NCBI GenBank assembly: GCA_030431485.1
Contig: JAUIIR010000036.1
Span: forward strand, 1-39,650
DNA: 39,650 bases
Direction of reading: 5' to 3'
DNA from: Alphaproteobacteria bacterium
Lineage (GTDB): Bacteria; Pseudomonadota; Alphaproteobacteria; Rhodobacterales; Rhodobacteraceae
Position 1 is the first letter of the stretch. Each line of letters starts with the position of its first letter. Position numbers and translations under genes: made by a program. Below the pieces are notes generated by a model that saw only the letters and a program-made list of their open reading frames with translations, made no database searches and was not told the origin of the DNA. Below, in pieces: positions 33,366 through 39,650 of this stretch.

Positions 33366-34029
33366 CCTTCTCCTTTTCTGGTTCCTGACGGGTTCGGCTA
33401 ATGCCCAGATGGTACTGGTCATGGAGAGCGATGGCTCTCTAACCCCGTCCCGCTCCCAGGACAGCTTTGCCCGCAATTACAATGACGGCATCGGTCAGGG
33501 GTCTGCGGCTGATGAGCTGGCAATCCTCGGTGAAGATGAACCAGCTATTGAACCTGACGCGTTACGTTTTGCCGCCCTGTCGCGGCCCTCTCCCCTGCCC
33601 CCTGCAGGTGTGCTCGCTGCCATCGAGACCACTGCCCTTCGCTATGCCGGGAATCCTGCGCTGCGCCGAGCAGACCTCTCAGTCAGGGACTGGCTGACCC
33701 TCTACCGCGCCAATATCGAAGTCGAGAGCGCCTATCGGCAGGATGCAATCTCGAGCGCGGGCGCCATCGGCCTTGGTCAATTGATGCCCGCGACCGCGCG
33801 CGACCTCGGTGTTGACCCGCGCGATCCGCTGCAGAACCTCGAAGGGTCCGCCCGCTATCTTGCGATGATGCTAGAGACGTTCGGCGATCCGCGTCTTGCG
33901 CTCGCAGCCTACAACGCCGGACCGGATGCGGTCCGCCATTATGGCGGCATTCCCCCCTACCGAGAAACCCAGAACCACGTGGCCCGTGTCATGGCCGTCG
34001 TGGCCCGATTGGAAGGATCAAATTCATGA
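33295..34029 (+). CDS. virB1: VirB1-type lytic transglycosylase
   Basis: This 244-residue protein begins at the ATG that yields a full signal peptide ([10 protein letters not shown] as the basic part, [11 protein letters not shown] as the core, cleavage after SANA). The transglycosylase domain has the catalytic glutamate at E144 in IEVESAYR, followed by [18 protein letters not shown] and [12 protein letters not shown]. It cuts peptidoglycan so that the secretion channel can cross the cell wall. The 5' end overlaps the preceding gene by 71 bp, and the stop overlaps the virB2 start (ATGA). A second transglycosylase is encoded at 37109. Confidence 0.85.
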   Translation: MSRSKKASGRRTNWLQPTRAAASSLLLFWFLTGSANAQMVLVMESDGSLTPSRSQDSFARNYNDGIGQGSAADELAILGEDEPAIEPDALRFAALSRPSPLPPAGVLAAIETTALRYAGNPALRRADLSVRDWLTLYRANIEVESAYRQDAISSAGAIGLGQLMPATARDLGVDPRDPLQNLEGSARYLAMMLETFGDPRLALAAYNAGPDAVRHYGGIPPYRETQNHVARVMAVVARLEGSNS

Positions 34030-34319
34030 GACAGATTTCACACCAATTCGTCGCCTCTTTGGCGCTGTTCCTGCTCATTGCCGAACCGGCCCTCGCACAA
34101 AGCATCGATCTCTCGCCGATTCAGAGCCTTCTACAGGGTATCGTCGATGCGTTGACCGGCCCGCTTGGTGTTGTGATCGCGACGCTCGCCGTGCTGGGCG
34201 TTTTCTTGAGCTGGTTCTTCAACATCATCGATCTCCGCCAGGCGCTTTGGGTGCTTGTCGGCATCGCAGGTGTTGCTGCCGCCCCCACCATCGTTGCCGC
34301 GGTCTTCGCCGGTGGCTGA
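34026..34319 (+). CDS. virB2: VirB2-type pilin
   Basis: This 97-residue protein has a signal peptide (residues 1-24, cleavage near PALAQ) and two hydrophobic segments, around residues 45-65 and 70-95, as in TrbC/VirB2 pilins. The position between virB1 and virB3 confirms it. It would form the T-pilus or conjugative pilus subunit. The ATG overlaps the virB1 stop by 4 bp. Confidence 0.85.
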   Translation: MRQISHQFVASLALFLLIAEPALAQSIDLSPIQSLLQGIVDALTGPLGVVIATLAVLGVFLSWFFNIIDLRQALWVLVGIAGVAAAPTIVAAVFAGG

Positions 34320-34590
34320 ACGCTCGCCCCTCTTTCTCGGCCTTGTGCGACCGCCCAAGCTGCTGGGCCTGCCCATCATGTATGCGATGGTCTGGCTCTT
34401 TGGCTCGGTGCTCCTGTTTGTCTGGGTCCAGCATATCGCCGTGCTGGGCGTGGCCGCCCTGCTCTACCCGGTGCTTTGGAAGGCCGCGGATTGGGATCCG
34501 CGCTTCATCGACGTGATGATGACGGCGCTGCAGGAAACACCGCCCACGCGGAACCGCTCCATTCACGGCGGGGACAGCTATGCACCCTAA
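34312..34590 (+). CDS. virB3: VirB3-type inner-membrane protein
   Basis: This 92-residue protein starts at a GTG inside the end of virB2 (8-bp overlap): [20 protein letters not shown], which is the usual VirB3 beginning. Two adjacent hydrophobic segments (AMVWLFGSVLLFVWV and IAVLGVAALLYPVLW) follow. VirB3 sits in the inner membrane with VirB4. The stop overlaps the virB4 start by 11 bp. Confidence 0.85.
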   Translation: MAERSPLFLGLVRPPKLLGLPIMYAMVWLFGSVLLFVWVQHIAVLGVAALLYPVLWKAADWDPRFIDVMMTALQETPPTRNRSIHGGDSYAP

Positions 34591-36955
34591 AAGAGCCGGG
34601 GATGAGTCCCTCGATATCCGCACGATGACGCCAGACTGGTATGCCCGCGAAACCCGCCTCGCGCATATGCTGCCTTATGTGAGCCTGGTCGATGACCGGA
34701 CCGTGCGGACGCGGGTGAACGAGCTCTTCCAATGCATCCGGCTCGACGGAGTCAACAGCTATACGACCGACGATGCCTCTCTCGACAAGGTGACCGCGCT
34801 CTTTGCCCGGATCATCGCGCAGCTGGGACCTGAGTTCAGCTACTACGTTCACAAGGTCTCCAAGGCGATCGCTCCGGAGCTGGAACCCGTGCGCGAGGAC
34901 AGTTTTGCGGGCGAGGTGGACCGGCTCTGGCGTGCGAAACTCGAGACCAGCGGCCTGCGTGACAAAACCTTGACGCTCACCATCATTCACCGCCCGCCCC
35001 CGAAAAGCGTCCTGCCCTTTCTGAACCGAAGCGCGCCGGACCGGCTGAAGGAAGCGACAGAGAAGCGTCTGCGTCGTCTAGGCGAGGCCGTGAGCGTGTT
35101 CGTGTCAGGCTTGAGCGAGCTGAACCCACGGGTGCTCTCGGCCAAAAGCGGCGAGTTGATCGGCTTTCTGGGCGCGCTCAACACTGGCCAGGAATTGCCG
35201 CTCTACCCCGCCAATACCTACGGCTTTCTGTCTTTCAACGTCGCCAACACGCGCGTGACGTTTCAAGGCGATCACTTTGAGCTCGCCGAAGGCGTGGTGG
35301 GACATCGCTTTGGGAAGAGCTTTACCATCGGCGAATACTCAGAGGCGACCTCCTGCACCATGTTCGACATGCTGAACCTGCCGGTCGACATGATCGTCAC
35401 GCACTCCTTCACGCCGATCAATTCGAACCTCATGGCGGGCCGCATCAAGCGGCAAAAGCGCCAGATGCAGGCCAGCCAGGACGCCGCCCTGTCGCTGATG
35501 GAAGCGCTCGACATCGCCGCCGATGATCTCGAGGCCAAGCGCCAGAGTTTCGGCGAGCACCACATGGTCGTGACAATCTTCTGTGATACGCTGGACGAGT
35601 TACAGACGCTCAGCGCCGAGATCGTCAACGCCGCCGCCGCCGAAGGCGTGAAGATGATCGGCGAGCGGGTCGCCGCCAAAGCCCATTACCTCAGCCAGCA
35701 TCCCGGCAACCAGCCCAAGCGCGTGCGCGCCAGCGCGATCACCAATCGCAACTTCGCAGATTTCGCGGCGTTTCATCGGACCCAGCTCGGCAAACCCGCC
35801 GCGAAGACACCCTGGGGCAAGGTCATCACCTATCTGCCCACGCCCGAGCAAAGCGCGTACCGGTTTTCCTATCACGAGCAGGGATCGCCCGACAAAGAAC
35901 CGACCAGCGGGCATACCCTCATTATGGGCCGACCCGGATCGGGTAAATCAGTCCTCTCAGCCTTCCTGATGACGCAGGCCCGTCGCGCAGGGGCGCGGAT
36001 CTTCGTCTTCGATTACCGTCTCGGTATGGAGATGGCGGTCCGCGCCAATGGCGGGCGATACGCGTCTTTGAAAGCCGGGCAGCCCACAGGCCTCAACCCG
36101 CTTTGGACCGAGACCGATGCGCGCGGCACCGCCTGGTTGTCGGACTGGCTCTCCACCCTGCTCTACCGTGCCGACAAGCCGCTCACGCCAGCACAGACAA
36201 ACCGCATTCAGGAAGTGGTGCGCCAGAACGCGCAAGCCACAAACCCAGCCCTGCGCAACTGGCGGGATTTTGCATCGCTTTTTGTGTCCACCGACGATGG
36301 CGGTGATCTGCACCAGCGCCTTCTCGAATGGACCGAAGAGGGTCGCTACGGCTGGATATTCGGGCAGACGCTGGAAGACACCTTCTCGCTCGAAGGCGAT
36401 GTCGTCGGATTTGATCTGACCGGCATTCTCGACAGTGAGGCCGAGAAGGAACGCATGGCCGTCCTCTCCTATCTCTTCCGCCGAGTCGAGCGCGAAATCG
36501 AGGACCGCCGCCCCACCATCATCGTCATCGACGAGGCCTGGAAGGCGCTCGACAACACATATTTCGCTGAGCGGCTGTCGAACTGGCTGGTCACCGCACG
36601 CAAACAAAACACCGTCGCTGTGATGATGACGCAATACGCGAGCCAACTGGAACGCACCCGGACCGGCAAGACCATCGTCGAGGCGGTGCCCACGCAGATC
36701 CTGCTCCCGAACATCCGCGCCCATGCCGCCGACTACGCGATGCTGAACCTCTATGAGAAGGAACTCGATGTGCTGCTCAACACCGGCAGCGACAGCCGCC
36801 TCGCGCTCATCCGCGATGACCAAGGTTCTATCGTGGTCGATGCCGATCTGAGCGCCCTCGGGCCCAATCTCACAATCCTCGGCGGCATGGAAAAAGGCGA
36901 GGCGCTCGTCGGCGCTGACTACCGCGACCGCCCGGACTTCTGGAGACTTTCATGA
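34580..36955 (+). CDS. virB4: VirB4-type T4SS ATPase
   Basis: This 791-residue protein is the CagE/TrbE/VirB4 ATPase. The N-terminal half (residues 1-400) is the VirB4 N-domain. The C-terminal half is an ATPase with Walker A GRPGSGKS at about residue 450 and Walker B IIVIDEAWKAL at about residue 650, followed by TARKQNTVAVMMTQYASQLE. It energises pilus assembly and substrate transfer. The ATG overlaps virB3, and the stop overlaps the start of the small lipoprotein gene (ATGA). Confidence 0.93.
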   Translation: MHPKRAGDESLDIRTMTPDWYARETRLAHMLPYVSLVDDRTVRTRVNELFQCIRLDGVNSYTTDDASLDKVTALFARIIAQLGPEFSYYVHKVSKAIAPELEPVREDSFAGEVDRLWRAKLETSGLRDKTLTLTIIHRPPPKSVLPFLNRSAPDRLKEATEKRLRRLGEAVSVFVSGLSELNPRVLSAKSGELIGFLGALNTGQELPLYPANTYGFLSFNVANTRVTFQGDHFELAEGVVGHRFGKSFTIGEYSEATSCTMFDMLNLPVDMIVTHSFTPINSNLMAGRIKRQKRQMQASQDAALSLMEALDIAADDLEAKRQSFGEHHMVVTIFCDTLDELQTLSAEIVNAAAAEGVKMIGERVAAKAHYLSQHPGNQPKRVRASAITNRNFADFAAFHRTQLGKPAAKTPWGKVITYLPTPEQSAYRFSYHEQGSPDKEPTSGHTLIMGRPGSGKSVLSAFLMTQARRAGARIFVFDYRLGMEMAVRANGGRYASLKAGQPTGLNPLWTETDARGTAWLSDWLSTLLYRADKPLTPAQTNRIQEVVRQNAQATNPALRNWRDFASLFVSTDDGGDLHQRLLEWTEEGRYGWIFGQTLEDTFSLEGDVVGFDLTGILDSEAEKERMAVLSYLFRRVEREIEDRRPTIIVIDEAWKALDNTYFAERLSNWLVTARKQNTVAVMMTQYASQLERTRTGKTIVEAVPTQILLPNIRAHAADYAMLNLYEKELDVLLNTGSDSRLALIRDDQGSIVVDADLSALGPNLTILGGMEKGEALVGADYRDRPDFWRLS

Positions 36956-37119
36956 CCCGTATCTTGTTTTTGCTTGCCGCACTCGGCGCTTTGGCCTCCT
37001 GCGCGCAGTACCAGGAACCGCAAGCCAATTGCTTCACCTTCCTCGCCTCGACAGCCCCTGTGGCGCCAGATTGCAGCTTCACGCCCCTCGGCGCGCCGGA
37101 GGGTGACGTTGAGGTCTAG
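36952..37119 (+). CDS. Small lipoprotein, VirB7-like
   Basis: This 55-residue protein has a short hydrophobic leader and a lipobox ending LASC, with the lipidated cysteine at residue 17, and two more cysteines in the mature part (residues 27 and 41). Its ATG overlaps the virB4 stop (ATGA), and its end overlaps the next gene. Size, lipobox and location match VirB7-type outer-membrane lipoproteins or entry-exclusion proteins of T4SS loci. Such a short gene is easily missed. Confidence 0.72.
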   Translation: MTRILFLLAALGALASCAQYQEPQANCFTFLASTAPVAPDCSFTPLGAPEGDVEV

Positions 37120-38263
37120 GCTGCCCCATATTCTGGCATTTTGCCTGCTGCCTGGCATCGCCCTGTCACAAGGTGTGCCGACCAATGACAGCGGGCTGAC
37201 CGCGCGCGATATCGTCGAGACCGGCGACCGCGAGGCCGACCTCGCCATTCAAGCCGACAAGCTTTCCGTGCGCGAGCTCATTGCCGAGATCGAACGGGAG
37301 CAACTCGAAACCTTGCAACGCATCCTCGATGCCCAGACAAGCTTCGGCGGTCAGGGCTTGCCGGCCATGGTCTCTGGGCTCGAAAGCGGCAGCGGCGATC
37401 CCGCTCGTTCCGTCGAGGCGGTCTATGGCAATGCCGAGATCGATCCCAATCCCGGCGGCGCGCAAATGTTCGGGGATGCGGCAGAAAACATCGAACAACT
37501 CATCATCCGCGTCGCCCAGGAGACCAGCGGCTTTGCGGGCGTGGGGCGCGCGGGCCTTTCTCCGGTCCAATGGCGCGCGCTTCTTCAGGCGCTCATCTGG
37601 CAGGAAAGCCGCTTCACCATCGGCGCCCGCTCGCCTGTCGGCGCCTTTGGCCTCACCCAGATTATGCCTGGGACCGCCAGCGATCTCGGGATCAACCCGG
37701 AATATTATGACAGCCCTTACCTGCAGGTGCATGGCGGCGCGCGCTATCTCGCGACCCAACTCAACACCTTCGATGGCAATATCATCAACGCGCTCGCGGC
37801 CTATAACGCCGGACCCGGCCGCGTGTTCGAATATGGCGGCGTCCCGCCTTTCGCCGAGACCCAGCACTACGTCCAGGTCATCCCCGAACGCTACAATCTC
37901 TACCTGAGCCGCATCGGCGGGATAGACGCGCTTGGCACGATCGACCCCGCTCTGCTGGCCAATGCCAACCTCTCGATCACCGGGCATGGTGCGGCCTTCT
38001 ATGGCAACAACTCACACGCCGCGATCAGGCAAGCCGCCCTGCGCATTACGGACATCGTCGAGCGGATTTCCACGACCGAAGATGTGCAGGAGAGCATCGC
38101 GCTCAACACCTATGCCCGCGCCGAACTCGTGCGCCTCGTCGCGGCCCGTATTCGACTTCAAGCGGCGCGGACCCGCGTTCTCTCCGCCGAGGAGTTGGCT
38201 CAGGCCAGTGCCCGTATGGCCGAGGGCGCATTCATGGACTTCACAATCAGGGAGATAGACTGA
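37109..38263 (+). CDS. Second lytic transglycosylase, with a VirB5-like C-terminal tail
   Basis: This 384-residue protein starts at a TTG with GGAGGG five nt upstream; a GTG at 37103 is the alternative. A signal peptide (HILAFCLLPGIALSQ) is followed by a helical region, then a transglycosylase domain with catalytic E in IWQESRF, SPVGAFGLTQIMPGTASDLG and [13 protein letters not shown]. The last 80 residues resemble the end of the VirB5 product encoded next: both have ESI-x-LNT, an AEL segment and a terminal FMDFT. Compared with ordinary VirB1 it is long, and the arrangement suggests a fused protein delivering the wall-cutting domain to the VirB5 position. It lies between the lipoprotein and virB5. 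Confidence 0.8.
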   Translation: MRSRLPHILAFCLLPGIALSQGVPTNDSGLTARDIVETGDREADLAIQADKLSVRELIAEIEREQLETLQRILDAQTSFGGQGLPAMVSGLESGSGDPARSVEAVYGNAEIDPNPGGAQMFGDAAENIEQLIIRVAQETSGFAGVGRAGLSPVQWRALLQALIWQESRFTIGARSPVGAFGLTQIMPGTASDLGINPEYYDSPYLQVHGGARYLATQLNTFDGNIINALAAYNAGPGRVFEYGGVPPFAETQHYVQVIPERYNLYLSRIGGIDALGTIDPALLANANLSITGHGAAFYGNNSHAAIRQAALRITDIVERISTTEDVQESIALNTYARAELVRLVAARIRLQAARTRVLSAEELAQASARMAEGAFMDFTIREID

Positions 38264-39072
38264 TGGGACATTTACTCATGAGAACGGCCTTGGCCACGAC
38301 GCTTGGGATCGGCCTGCATCTCGGCACCCTGTCCCCTGCCATGGCGCAAGGTGTACCCGTCGTCGACACCCAGAACATCGCGCAAAACATCCAGCAGCTC
38401 CGGCAGATGATCGAGGACGAGATCCTGCAAAACGAGCAGCTGACGCAGCTCCGCGAACAGCTTGCGACACTTACGGAACAACTCGCGGAGCTGCAAAGAA
38501 CATATGAAGCGCTCACCCGCCTTGCCGAACTGCCAGAAATCATCCGCACCGAGATGGAAGACGAACTCAATGGCCTGCTCGACCAGGAGTTCGGCGACAT
38601 TCTCGCCACCATCGAAGCCATCAAGACGGGGGATTTCTCTGGCCTGTCGGGCTCCGGCGCGGGCGAAATCGAAACCCAGATGGATCGGGTCCTGGCCGAT
38701 CTCGGGTTTGACGATGACACGCTTTCGGAAATGGCCACGAGCGGCAATCCCGGGGCCAACCGCGTGGCAACACAAGCCACGACCGGTGCGCTCGTCTCGG
38801 CCGCCGCCCAGAACAGCTATGAGGACGCCGGGCAATCGCTGGAACGTGTCGACCGGCTTGTTGGGCTCATCGATGACATGGACGAACTCAAGGAAAGCAT
38901 CGACCTCAACACGCGGGTGACGGCGGAACTGGCAATTGCGCTCGTCGCCATGTGGCAGCTCGAAGCGGTGCAGACCGTGGGCGACGGCACAGGCGGCGTG
39001 ATCGATGCCGCAACCATCGCCGAGGAGCAGCGGTTTATGGACTTCACGCTGCCCGAGTTGCGGGCAGACTGA
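38263..39072 (+). CDS. virB5: VirB5-type minor pilin
   Basis: This 269-residue protein has a signal peptide (residues 1-28, cleavage near SPAMAQ), then a long coiled-coil-rich part (QQLRQMIEDEILQNEQLTQL, TEQLAELQRTY) as in VirB5/TrbJ proteins. The end (FMDFTLPELRAD) is shared with the preceding transglycosylase. VirB5 forms the tip of the pilus. The start ATG overlaps the previous stop; an ATG five codons later is an alternative that also gives a good signal peptide. Confidence 0.8.
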   Translation: MGHLLMRTALATTLGIGLHLGTLSPAMAQGVPVVDTQNIAQNIQQLRQMIEDEILQNEQLTQLREQLATLTEQLAELQRTYEALTRLAELPEIIRTEMEDELNGLLDQEFGDILATIEAIKTGDFSGLSGSGAGEIETQMDRVLADLGFDDDTLSEMATSGNPGANRVATQATTGALVSAAAQNSYEDAGQSLERVDRLVGLIDDMDELKESIDLNTRVTAELAIALVAMWQLEAVQTVGDGTGGVIDAATIAEEQRFMDFTLPELRAD

Positions 39073-39088
39073 TCAAGGGTTGTGACAG

Positions 39089-39650
39089 GTGGCGAGTGAA
39101 CAGGACATCATCGAAGAAGAGCTGGTCTATGGTGCGCTGCGCCGCGAACGGCTCTGGCAGCGCCTTGGGCTCATCGGGCTCATCTTCGGCATTCTCGGAT
39201 GCCTGAGCGCGGCAGCCGTTGCCATCCTTGATGTCGATCCGCCGCCTGTGGTCGTGCCCTATGATCCCGCCACCGGCTTTGCACTCCCCGAAGCCTCGGT
39301 GGGCGCCTCCTCGGTGACCGCCAACCAGGCGATCATCGAGGCGGAGGTGTTCCGCTATGTGACCGACCGGGAGGTCTATAACCAGCTCGACAACGATCTG
39401 CGCATCCGCAGCGTTCTGCGCCGCTCGGACGGAGCTGCCGAGAGCGGGCTGCGCCAGATCTGGAACAGTGCCAACGAGAATTACCCGCCCACGGTCTATG
39501 GCCCCAATGCCCGGCTTGATGTCGAAATCCTCAGCATCAACCGGATTGGTACAAACCGCGCCACAGTCCGCCTGCGCAAGCGCCTGACGTCTATCAATGG
39601 CGTTCAGACAGGCCTCTTCACTGCCACGCTTCTCTTCGAGTTCCGCCCCG
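39089..39650 (+). CDS. virB8: VirB8-type T4SS protein, truncated by the window end
   Basis: The open frame begins at a GTG (MASEQDIIEEELVYGALRRE) and continues to the last base without a stop, giving 187 residues. A single transmembrane segment (GLIGLIFGILGCLSAAAVAI) lies near residue 30. It is followed by a periplasmic domain with PYDPATGF and EVFRYVTDREVYNQ, typical of the VirB8/NTF2-like fold. VirB8 is a core bridge of the channel. GAAG/AAGG-like sequence precedes the start. The gene is partial, and the rest of the T4SS (VirB6, VirB9 to VirB11, VirD4) would follow to the right. Confidence 0.88.
   Translation, partial: MASEQDIIEEELVYGALRRERLWQRLGLIGLIFGILGCLSAAAVAILDVDPPPVVVPYDPATGFALPEASVGASSVTANQAIIEAEVFRYVTDREVYNQLDNDLRIRSVLRRSDGAAESGLRQIWNSANENYPPTVYGPNARLDVEILSINRIGTNRATVRLRKRLTSINGVQTGLFTATLLFEFRP

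Noticed and set aside
35957-36823. Leftward open frame opposite virB4
   Set aside because: Antisense to the ATPase domain of virB4, with no motif of its own.
1-39650. CRISPR array, phage-defence system, toxin-antitoxin pair or tRNA/rRNA genes
   Set aside because: No regular spaced repeats, defence-gene motifs or RNA-gene signatures were seen on either strand.

Overview
The window looks like accessory DNA (a plasmid, chromid or integrative element) of an alphaproteobacterium, most likely a Rhodobacteraceae/Roseobacter-type marine bacterium. The reasons are the high GC content, a tetrameric sarcosine oxidase operon of the soxBDAG type, an ectoine-type (Ehu) ABC importer, several solute-catabolism regulators, and a VirB-type type IV secretion locus running off the right edge. 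This assignment is by family recognition only; no rRNA, tRNA, replication initiator or CRISPR array was seen.

Layout. (1) 139-2338: a serine recombinase with a long C-terminal extension, divergent from a winged-helix protein; a perfect inverted repeat abuts the second gene's start codon. (2) 2524-24817: a 22-kb catabolic island made of four transcription units, each with its own regulator. A LysR regulator (10857) is divergent from an operon for a creatinase-fold hydrolase, a EutA-like Asp/Glu-racemase-superfamily enzyme, SoxB, SoxD, SoxA, SoxG and a Rieske oxygenase. An Lrp/AsnC regulator (16567) is divergent from ehuB-ehuC-ehuD-ehuA plus an unusual 490-residue fold-type-II PLP enzyme. A GntR/HutC regulator (20737-21480) sits between an M20 amidohydrolase / diaminopropionate ammonia-lyase / M24 metallopeptidase operon and a rightward pair, a second EutA-like enzyme and a dimethylglycine/sarcosine dehydrogenase-like flavoprotein. 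(3) 24818-32547: a looser region with an orphan secreted protein, a decayed LysE remnant, a GNAT acetyltransferase, two EamA transporters, a LysE exporter, a cupin, a GcvA-like LysR regulator, a VOC protein and a small XRE repressor. (4) 32548-39650: the start of a VirB T4SS locus: a small secreted protein, a hypothetical protein, VirB1, VirB2, VirB3, VirB4, a 55-residue lipoprotein, a second transglycosylase, VirB5 and a truncated VirB8.

How the genes may work together. The island joins import (Ehu), amide or C-N bond hydrolysis (two M24 proteins, M20), isomerisation or racemisation (two EutA-like proteins), N-demethylation (Rieske, SoxBDAG, DMGDH-like) and deamination (diaminopropionate ammonia-lyase). 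It resembles the ectoine-utilisation clusters (ehu, eutA, doeA/eutD, asnC) but lacks recognisable DoeB, DoeC or DoeD and EnuR, and adds demethylases. My inference is an uncharacterised pathway for an N-methylated and/or N-acylated diamino acid or a related cyclic osmolyte; the substrate cannot be read from the sequence. Several strong palindromes next to the regulator genes look like operators.
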